NCBI GenBank assembly: GCA_014729495.1
Contig: WJJV01000047.1
Location: forward strand, 1 to 23,531
Reading direction: 5' to 3'
Origin: Candidatus Woesearchaeota archaeon
GTDB taxonomy: Archaea; Nanobdellota; Nanobdellia; Woesearchaeales; UBA12501
Length of the DNA stretch: 23,531 nucleotides
The notes beneath the pieces are model-generated. The model did not search any database. It was not told the origin of the DNA and was given only the letters and a program-made list of their open reading frames with translations. A program made the position numbers and the translations under genes. Below, in pieces: positions 18,210 through 23,531 of the stretch (its first letter is position 1; each line of letters begins with the position of its first letter).

Positions 18210-18233
18210 ATACTCAAGCTCAAGAGTATTTTT
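18210..18233 (+). terminator. Small hairpin followed by T-tract in divergent region
   Basis: ATACTC (18210-18215) pairs with GAGTAT (18224-18229) around an 8-nt loop, followed by T5. A TATA-like TATTATATA overlaps its 5' side. It could be a terminator for a short transcript or part of a regulatory site between two divergent promoters. Apart from this and the two TATA boxes, I see nothing else in the gene-free 18034-18332 interval. Confidence 0.3.
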
Positions 18234-18277
18234 AAATGTCTTTCCCTTATTGCCTGTGTTGGGACAAACAATCCCTA

Positions 18278-18285
18278 TTTATATA
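18278..18285 (+). promoter_or_regulatory. TATA box for the nucleotidyltransferase-HEPN gene
   Basis: TTTATATA is a consensus archaeal TATA box. Transcription should start near 18308, giving a ~25-nt leader that carries the strong Shine-Dalgarno GAGGTGG at 18322-18328, 4 nt before the ATG at 18333. Both the promoter and ribosome-binding site are close to consensus, suggesting steady expression. Confidence 0.7.
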
Positions 18286-18332
18286 TGAAAATAATTACAA
18301 AACCCAATCAGCAGGAGTCATGAGGTGGCTAT

Positions 18333-20219
18333 ATGGCAAAGAAAAGCACTAAAGGAGCAAAAGCAAAGAAATCTGAGAGCAAGAAAGAACAGGAACAGGC
18401 AAAAGATCCTGATGCAGGAATATCCCAGGAAGAGATAGAGAAGAAGCTTCCAAAGGATGTGCAGGAAAAGCTAAAGAAGATAAAGGACAAGCTAGAGGAT
18501 TTCCAGAAGCAGATAGTCAAGAAGTTTGACAAGTACATAATGGGAGTATCGCTCCTTCCGCCTCCAAAGCCAAAGCCAGGTGAGCCTGAGAATTCTGTTG
18601 ACAAGAACAAGATAAATGTGCTTGTGCTGGTCGATGATTCTGACAGCCAGAAGATGTCCAAGATGGAGCTCAAGCAGAAGCTCGGCACAATAATAGCAAA
18701 GATGGCTGAGGACATCGACAAGAACATAGTCCCTCAGACAATAATCCTATCAGAACTATGGCAGTCATGCTATGATGCAAAGTACGATGTGCTCCAGCTC
18801 ATCGCAATGGGGGCGCCGATCTTTGATACTGGAATGCTCGCTGCAATAAAGATCGCTGAAGTCCACAAGACAATGGTGCTCAAGAAATTTGAGAAATACA
18901 TTGTCAGCTATGTGCTCGCAGGAAGCCTTGTGCAGGGCAGGGCCACAAAGACATCAGACATTGACGTCTTTGTTGTCATAGATGACACAGATGTAAAAAG
19001 GATGACAAGAGCAGAGCTCAAGGACAAGCTAAGAGCGATTATAATCGGAATGGGTGTTGAAGCAGGAGAGATGACCGGTGTAAAGAACAAGATCAACATA
19101 CAGGTCTATATACTTACTGACTTCTGGGACAGTATAAAGGAAGCCAATCCTATAATCTTCACATTCCTGAGGGATGGTGTGCCATTCTATGACAGAGGAA
19201 TATTCATGCCATGGAAGCAGCTCCTCAAGATGGGCAAGGTCAAGCCGTCCATGGAAGCGATTGAGATGTATATGAGCTCTGGAGAGCAGATGCTCCAGAG
19301 AGTGCATCATAAGCTGAAGGATGTTGCAATAGAGGACATGTTCTATGCTCTTCTTACTCCGTCACAGGCAGCGCTCATGCTATATGGGGTGCCTCCGCCC
19401 ACACCAAAAGAGACTCCAGAACTCATGAGGCAGATATTCGTGAAAAAAGAGAAGCTTATTGAGGACAAGTTCGTGGCAACTCTTGAGAAAGTGATCACAA
19501 TAAGGAAGGATGTTGAGCACGGCACAAAGAAAAGTGTGACAGGAAAAGAAGTTGATGACCTGCTTGATGCTTCTGACAAGTACCTCAAGAGGATAAAGAA
19601 GCTCTTCAGCCAGATTGAGAACATGAAAGAAGAGGAGTCAATGCTGAGCATCTATGACACTGTGGTCACAGTAATCAGGGATATACTCAAGATGGAAGGC
19701 ATAGAGAAAGTAAAGTCTGAGGATGTTCTTGACATCTTTGAGAAAGAGATGGTGCACGCAGGAAAGATACCTGAGAAGTACCTAAGGACACTGAAGCTCA
19801 TAGAGAAGGCAAAGCAGGACTATGATGCAGAGAAGCTGACAAAGTCTGAGGTTGAGAATGTCAAGAAGCAGTCAACCCAGCTGATCAAATTCCTGGTAGA
19901 GTACATGCAGAGGAAGAGAGGCAGAGAGCTTGAGAGGGCAAAGATAAAGGTCAAGCACGGCGAGAAACACGGTGAGGTAATCCTCCTTGAGGACACAGCT
20001 TTCATAATCCATGACATTGACAAGGAAGAGAAGGACATCTCAAAGGCAAAGGTGAAGAAGGACGGAAGCCTCGGCACAATAGAGAGCTCTTCATTGCAGG
20101 AGCTTGAGAAGTATATTGCCAAGTACAAGATCCCTCCAAAGAGCTTCATAAAAGAGCCTATATTCGAGGATCTCAAGAGAGCATTCGGAAAGGATGTGGA
20201 AGTGCTTGTTAATTATTGA
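18333..20219 (+). CDS. Tandem nucleotidyltransferase-HEPN-like fusion protein
   Basis: A 628-aa cytoplasmic protein. After a Lys-rich tail (1-60) come two aligned nucleotidyltransferase-type domains. The second (~182-300) has G197-S198, ten residues, then D209-I-D211: exactly the GS-x10-D-x-D signature of minimal nucleotidyltransferases. The first (~62-180) aligns to it but has NKINV where the second has SDIDV and GVS in place of AGS, so its catalytic acids are lost. A helical domain (~310-428) follows with R391-KDVE-H396, the R-x4-H motif of HEPN ribonucleases; the Tyr two residues after His in HepT toxins is Thr398 here. Residues ~437-525 look like a second, degenerate copy of that domain. 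A beta-rich tail ends the protein. I recall similar full-length proteins as widespread in DPANN archaea, which would argue for a housekeeping role rather than a mobile toxin pair. Strong promoter and ribosome-binding site. The true reaction is unknown. Confidence 0.82.
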   Translation: MAKKSTKGAKAKKSESKKEQEQAKDPDAGISQEEIEKKLPKDVQEKLKKIKDKLEDFQKQIVKKFDKYIMGVSLLPPPKPKPGEPENSVDKNKINVLVLVDDSDSQKMSKMELKQKLGTIIAKMAEDIDKNIVPQTIILSELWQSCYDAKYDVLQLIAMGAPIFDTGMLAAIKIAEVHKTMVLKKFEKYIVSYVLAGSLVQGRATKTSDIDVFVVIDDTDVKRMTRAELKDKLRAIIIGMGVEAGEMTGVKNKINIQVYILTDFWDSIKEANPIIFTFLRDGVPFYDRGIFMPWKQLLKMGKVKPSMEAIEMYMSSGEQMLQRVHHKLKDVAIEDMFYALLTPSQAALMLYGVPPPTPKETPELMRQIFVKKEKLIEDKFVATLEKVITIRKDVEHGTKKSVTGKEVDDLLDASDKYLKRIKKLFSQIENMKEEESMLSIYDTVVTVIRDILKMEGIEKVKSEDVLDIFEKEMVHAGKIPEKYLRTLKLIEKAKQDYDAEKLTKSEVENVKKQSTQLIKFLVEYMQRKRGRELERAKIKVKHGEKHGEVILLEDTAFIIHDIDKEEKDISKAKVKKDGSLGTIESSSLQELEKYIAKYKIPPKSFIKEPIFEDLKRAFGKDVEVLVNY

Positions 20220-20526
20220 TTTTTTATTGAAAATGGCACCAAGCTATTTTCATTGGGTTAAATACCCCTCACTTTAGTGCGAGAGGTGCCATGTTCAAAA
20301 ATGCACAGCATTTTTGACACCCCAGAAATGCTTGATTTCTGAGGGTTTTCAAGACTAAAAATTTGACCATCTAGAATGCAACTCCGTTAATACTTTGAGC
20401 TCTGCTCAAAGGGGAAGATATCCTTTAGGGTGCAGTTAGGATTTGCTTATAAGATAATGGTCAAATTTTTATTATAACTTGATAAAAGCCATTAAGAATA
20501 GCTTGTATTTAAATGTGACTTTGATT
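20220..20526. repeat. Gene-free interval packed with inverted repeats
   Basis: This interval between convergent genes has no plausible gene. In order it shows: ATGGCACC (20233-20240) against GGTGCCAT (20285-20292), enclosing a GGGT-TAAAT-ACCC hairpin and CACT-TT-AGTG; AAAAATGC-ACA-GCATTTTT (20297-20315); CAGAAAT (20323-20329) against ATTTCTG (20335-20341); and a perfect 14-bp pair AAAAATTTGACCAT (20357-20370) against its complement (20457-20470), enclosing TTTGAGC-TCT-GCTCAAA (20394-20410). It could be a two-way terminator, a structured RNA, or a small palindromic mobile element. Confidence 0.65.
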
Positions 20527-22035
20527 TCAGTCTATTCTGAAACCTTGATTGTTCCTGCTTGATCTCAGGATTCTCTTGGTAATCCTCTCAAAATGCAGGC
20601 CAACGATGGCGAATTCTACAGCAAGATGCAGGGCTCTTGCTTTTGTGAACAGTGTCTTGATGATAAGCTTCCAATAAAGATATCTTGGGCCTGACAGAAT
20701 GCCTATCTTCCATATGCTCTTTGCAAATGCTTTAAGCTCTCCATAAGATACCCTGCCTTTAGCAGTAGGCCTGTAATTCTTTAGAAACCTGTCAATTCTC
20801 TTATAATACTGCTTGCGTGAGTATAGTGTGGCCAGAACCCTTTCATATCCTTTGATGAGCTTTTCCTGTCCCATCTTTGGTACGAAATTCAGGCAGGAGT
20901 CTGTATTCTCGCCTGAAGTATTTCCAATAAGTCTTCCTTCTGCCTTAAGCCTTTGCCATAATCTTGTCTGGGGAAGTGCTATGAGGATGCCCACCATGGC
21001 TGTCACAATGCCCACTTTCTGTATGAACCTGATCTGGTTCTCAAACACACTCTCTGTGTCGCTGTCAAATCCTACAATGAAACCTCCCATTACCTGCATG
21101 CCGTTCTTCTGGATTATATCTACTGCTTTTGAGAGATCTATTCTTGTATTAAGCACTTTTCCGCACTCCCTGAGACTGTCCATATTCGGAGTCTCAATAC
21201 CCAGGAATACCTTGTAGAAATTTGCTGCGCTCATCATCCTCATGAGCTCAGAATCCTCTGCCAGATTCACGCTCGCTTCTGTGTAGAACTTGAAGGGATA
21301 CCTATGCTTCTTCTGCCATCTGATCAGCTTGACAAGCATCTTCTTTGCATTGGTCTTGTTTCCTATGAAATTATCATCAACTATGAATACAGAACCCCTC
21401 CATCCAGCTCTGTAGAGAGACTGCATCTCTCTTAAGATCTGTTCAGGAGTTTTTGTACGTGGAATCCTTCCATTCATTATTATTATATCGCAGAACTCGC
21501 AGTTATAAGGGCATCCTCTTGAATATTGAACAGGCATTGTGGCATAATCATCCATCCTGATCAGCGACCACATAGGAACAGGCGTGTCCTTTATGTCCGG
21601 CCTTTGTGTTGATGAATAGATTTTATTTGGACTGCCCCTCTCAAGGTCATCCAGGAACATCGGCAAGGTTACCTCTGCTTCATTGAGCACAAAGTGGTCA
21701 ACTCCAGGGAACTGGTCCTGCTGCGTCAGGAATGCTGGTCCTCCTGCGACAATCCTCTTGCCTTTTGCCTTGCATCTTCTGATTACCTGGCGGGCGCTCT
21801 TTTTCTGGACAAGCATTGCGCTGATGAATATCAGGTCTGCCCACTTAATATGCTTATCTTTAAGCTCTCTCACATTGAGGTCAATAAGCCGCTTATTCCA
21901 TTCTTTTGGGATCAATGGAGCAATGGTGAGAAGGCCTAGCGGGGGAAAAGCAGCTTTCTTTGATATGAACTTGAGAGCGTAATCAAAACTCCAGAATGTC
22001 TCAGGATATTTTGGGTATATCATCAGGATGTTCAT
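20527..22035 (-). CDS. B12-binding radical SAM protein, DUF4070 type
   Basis: A 502-aa enzyme. Residues 1-~140 form a cobalamin-binding Rossmann-like domain (MNILMIYPKYP start, AGGP at 97-100). The radical SAM core (~165-370) carries C175-PYN-C179-EF-C182, the CX3CX2C motif that binds the 4Fe-4S cluster for S-adenosylmethionine cleavage, followed by VDDNF, a GIETP strand and GGFIVGFDSD. The C-terminal part (~385-485) with QYYKRIDRFL and YWKL fits DUF4070. Relatives include the hopanoid C-3 methylase HpnR; most members have unknown substrates. In an archaeon, methylation or cross-linking of a lipid or cofactor is a fair guess, not shown here. Start is supported by GAGGAG (22042-22047) 6 nt upstream. 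It closely resembles the bacterial members I can recall, suggesting transfer between domains. Confidence 0.92.
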   Translation of the reverse strand: MNILMIYPKYPETFWSFDYALKFISKKAAFPPLGLLTIAPLIPKEWNKRLIDLNVRELKDKHIKWADLIFISAMLVQKKSARQVIRRCKAKGKRIVAGGPAFLTQQDQFPGVDHFVLNEAEVTLPMFLDDLERGSPNKIYSSTQRPDIKDTPVPMWSLIRMDDYATMPVQYSRGCPYNCEFCDIIIMNGRIPRTKTPEQILREMQSLYRAGWRGSVFIVDDNFIGNKTNAKKMLVKLIRWQKKHRYPFKFYTEASVNLAEDSELMRMMSAANFYKVFLGIETPNMDSLRECGKVLNTRIDLSKAVDIIQKNGMQVMGGFIVGFDSDTESVFENQIRFIQKVGIVTAMVGILIALPQTRLWQRLKAEGRLIGNTSGENTDSCLNFVPKMGQEKLIKGYERVLATLYSRKQYYKRIDRFLKNYRPTAKGRVSYGELKAFAKSIWKIGILSGPRYLYWKLIIKTLFTKARALHLAVEFAIVGLHFERITKRILRSSRNNQGFRID

Positions 22036-22082
22036 TATAAACTCCTCTTTTTTAGTTAAGAACTATTATTTTAAAAAGTTTT

Positions 22083-22091
22083 CTTATAGAA
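22083..22091 (-). promoter_or_regulatory. Possible TATA box for the radical SAM gene
   Basis: TTCTATAAG on the minus strand lies ~50 nt before the ATG at 22035. Transcription would start near 22060, leaving a ~25-nt leader with the GAGGAG ribosome-binding site. The gene may therefore be separate from the aIF2-alpha/Nop10 unit even though all three share a strand. Confidence 0.4.
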
Positions 22092-22117
22092 TGTATGCTC
22101 AGGAATCAGGAGAGCAT

Positions 22118-22267
22118 TCAAGAGAGTCCCTTTGCCTTTCTCCTATACTCTCCATACTTGTCTTCTGGAGAATATTTTGGAGGTCTTGGATTCACTGTCT
22201 TTTTCCCGCAGTGCTCTTCTTTCATTGTGTAGGAACTGCACTTTGGGCATCTTAGAATATGTCTCAT
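22118..22267 (-). CDS. nop10: Ribosome biogenesis protein Nop10
   Basis: A 49-aa protein of the H/ACA ribonucleoprotein, which guides pseudouridylation of rRNA together with Cbf5, L7Ae and Gar1. It starts MRHILRCPKC and contains the diagnostic NPRPPKYSPEDKYGEYRR stretch (26-43). The zinc ribbon is unusual: C7 and C10 are present, but the second knuckle is E18-H19-C20-G rather than the usual two-Cys form, so one ligand is missing or replaced by His19. It begins 19 nt after the aIF2-alpha stop, the common archaeal arrangement, and is probably co-transcribed. AAAGGA lies ~14 nt upstream, a weak ribosome-binding site. The length is slightly below the usual ~55-60 aa. Confidence 0.93.
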   Translation of the reverse strand: MRHILRCPKCSSYTMKEEHCGKKTVNPRPPKYSPEDKYGEYRRKAKGLS

Positions 22268-22286
22268 TTTCTGTAAAATCCTTTAG

Positions 22287-23060
22287 TCAGGCTTCCTGTC
22301 TTATGAACTCTGAGCTTCCCTGGTGCTTGTTCATGAAATCATCTATCATGTCAGTAGCATTCTTGAGATCAGTCTCAGCAGTCTTGTAGTCCTCTGCTTT
22401 GACAGCTATAGTATATGAGCCTGCGCCTGCGTATTTTATTGTTATATTCTCTGCTTCTGCTTTCTTTAGTATCTCTTTTATCAGCTCCACTCCTTCAGGA
22501 TCATATGTCTCAAGCTTCAGAAGACCTCTTATCATCACTTCAGGAGGCTTTATCCTTGTCTTGATAAGCTCTTCAAGAGCATTGGAAATCTTTGGATCAA
22601 GCTTCAGGTCAGATACTGAGAAGTTCTCTGCAACAATATCCTCAAAGCATGCATAAAGACTGGGGTATTTGCTGAAGACAATCGGCCTTATCTTATCATA
22701 GACCTCCTTAAGGCTCTTGCCAGCCTCTTTTGCAGCAAACTCAAGCATCTTCTCTGCTTTCTGCTCCTGCTTTATCTGACTGTTCTTCTCCCTTCTCTGC
22801 ATGGTATTGACTCTTCTCAGGGAGAGATCTATATGCCCTCTGGTCTCATCAATCCTAAGTACCTTGCATATGACCTTCTTGCCCTCAACAACATAGTCCC
22901 TTAGGTTCCTTATCCTTCCTGGAGATATCTCTGAGATATGGATTATTCCTTTCTTGTCATACTCATCAAGAAGCATGAATACAGTATTATGGTGCACTTT
23001 GAGGACTGTACAAAGCACTATTTCGCTTTCCTCTGGAAATCCCTGTTTCTTGTATAGCAT
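22287..23060 (-). CDS. eif2a: Translation initiation factor 2 alpha subunit (aIF2-alpha)
   Basis: A 257-aa subunit of archaeal initiation factor 2, which brings initiator Met-tRNA to the small ribosomal subunit. Residues ~10-84 form the S1 RNA-binding domain, including the HISEISPGRIRNLRDYV block equivalent to the loop phosphorylated in eukaryotic eIF2-alpha; no serine equivalent to Ser51 can be assigned with certainty. A helical domain (~88-170) and the C-terminal alpha/beta domain (~175-257) that contacts the gamma subunit complete the protein. The length is normal for the family. Nop10 follows 19 nt downstream. The promoter spacing suggests a leaderless message. The usual archaeal upstream neighbours, ribosomal proteins L44e and S27e, are not in the window; the upstream DNA is non-coding. 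Confidence 0.95.
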   Translation of the reverse strand: MLYKKQGFPEESEIVLCTVLKVHHNTVFMLLDEYDKKGIIHISEISPGRIRNLRDYVVEGKKVICKVLRIDETRGHIDLSLRRVNTMQRREKNSQIKQEQKAEKMLEFAAKEAGKSLKEVYDKIRPIVFSKYPSLYACFEDIVAENFSVSDLKLDPKISNALEELIKTRIKPPEVMIRGLLKLETYDPEGVELIKEILKKAEAENITIKYAGAGSYTIAVKAEDYKTAETDLKNATDMIDDFMNKHQGSSEFIRQEA

Positions 23061-23083
23061 TATTTTTGGCCTCTAAATATGTC

Positions 23084-23091
23084 GATATAAG
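23084..23091 (-). promoter_or_regulatory. TATA box for aIF2-alpha/Nop10 (leaderless spacing)
   Basis: CTTATATC on the minus strand is centred 27 nt before the ATG at 23060, so transcription is expected to start at or next to that codon. No Shine-Dalgarno site is seen, in agreement with a leaderless message. Confidence 0.5.
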
Positions 23092-23206
23092 CCTGTATAT
23101 ACCTAAATAAGCCCCTATTTATTAATCTTACTCCTTTAATGCCTGATGAGGCAAGAATATCTCTATATAGGCAGCAGCAATTGAGGCTTAGAAATATATA
23201 TCATAA

Positions 23207-23317
23207 CAGCAGCAACCTTGGATTCGTACACCGTTAAAAATTTGCGAAGCAAATTTTTACCGTATTCGCAAATGTTAAAACCACACTGCGTATGGTTTTA
23301 ACATCTGCACTCAGTAC
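23207..23317. repeat. Right composite hairpin repeat, inverted relative to the left end
   Basis: Read on the minus strand this element matches the left end part by part. The tip GTACTGAGTG is complementary to 23308-23317. A perfect 12-bp hairpin follows (23272-23283 with 23293-23304, 9-nt loop), then an 11-bp hairpin with GAA loop on the plus strand (23235-23245 with 23249-23259), then one ~27-nt unit GTGTACGAATCC...TTGCTGCTG (23207-23233). Stem sequences differ from the left copy while pairing is kept. The element lies in the upstream region of aIF2-alpha. Confidence 0.75.
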
Positions 23318-23351
23318 TCATCCTTGCTGCTGCCTTAACTTTGTTGTTGCT

Positions 23352-23476
23352 GCCTAGCTAAAGCCAAGGGACTGCGCCACCTCTCCGCGGTCGGATTTGC
23401 AGCGCATGTCGGAGAGGCTAGGAGTATTTCTCAAGAAAATAAACTAAAAGCAATAACAGCATCTTGACAGCTAGGC
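23352..23476. repeat. Structured non-coding segment with nested inverted repeats
   Basis: CCTCTCCG (23380-23387) pairs perfectly with CGGAGAGG (23410-23417), flanked by CCTAGC (23353-23358) and GCTAGG (23417-23422). GCCTAGCT (23352-23359) is also exactly complementary to AGCTAGGC (23469-23476), so alternative folds compete. The segment is more G/C-rich than its surroundings. It may be a structured RNA or a repeat. Beyond this and the composite repeat I see no gene in 23061-23531; the last ~55 bases show nothing. Confidence 0.5.
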
Positions 23477-23531
23477 CAGTAGTATGCTGCAATAGAATGA
23501 ATAACTAATACAAAGACCAATCCTTCTATCA

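Noticed and set aside
23345..23425. A tRNA gene (serine-like) on the minus strand
   Set aside because: Only an acceptor and D-arm-like start is present. No anticodon arm, T-loop or downstream complementary acceptor strand could be found, and the upstream CCTCTCC lacks a preceding T-arm.
1..23531. A provirus or integrated plasmid bounded by the inverted repeats
   Set aside because: The enclosed segment contains core genes (aIF2-alpha, Nop10) and no integrase, transposase, capsid, portal or replication gene. The flanking elements look like dispersed intergenic repeats.

Overview
The window looks like chromosomal DNA of a DPANN-type archaeon, most like Woesearchaeota or Pacearchaeota. The assignment rests on archaeal translation factor aIF2-alpha followed by Nop10, archaeal TATA boxes of the TTTATATA type (two of them spaced for leaderless messages), prepilin-like (class III) N-termini, and several large secreted proteins of a style I associate with these genomes. 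No database search was possible, so the exact lineage is an inference.

Region 1 (1-413) is non-coding. It holds a composite hairpin repeat, three diverged copies of a ~30-nt unit, and a TATA box for the first gene. Region 2 (414-17211) holds seven genes on the plus strand, nearly all for exported or membrane proteins. They fall into two tandem cassettes with the same order: a ~650-720 aa protein with a prepilin-like N-terminus; a giant exported Cys-rich protein with Ig-like modules and a shared C-x-PGI module; and a six-helix membrane protein. Cassette A (414-8727) has an extra secreted Cys-rich protein at 5981-7684. In cassette B (8833-17211) the corresponding C-terminal material may be part of the 1788-aa protein. 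I read this as a duplicated cell-surface system of unknown function. It is the best candidate here for an undescribed machine.

Region 3 (17272-20219) has a minus-strand gene for a soluble charged 253-aa protein of unknown role. Divergent from it is a 628-aa protein that joins a degenerate nucleotidyltransferase domain, an intact one with an exact GS-x10-D-x-D motif, a HEPN-like helical domain with an R-x4-H motif, and a degenerate second copy of that domain. Region 4 (20220-20526) is a gene-free interval packed with inverted repeats, lying between convergent genes.

Region 5 (20527-23060, minus strand) encodes a B12-binding radical SAM protein of the DUF4070 type, a 49-aa Nop10 too short for ordinary ORF cut-offs, and aIF2-alpha. 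Region 6 (23061-23531) is non-coding. It carries the aIF2-alpha promoter, an inverted copy of the left-end composite repeat, and a further structured segment. The 10-bp tip of that repeat at 1-10 is exactly inverted at 23308-23317.
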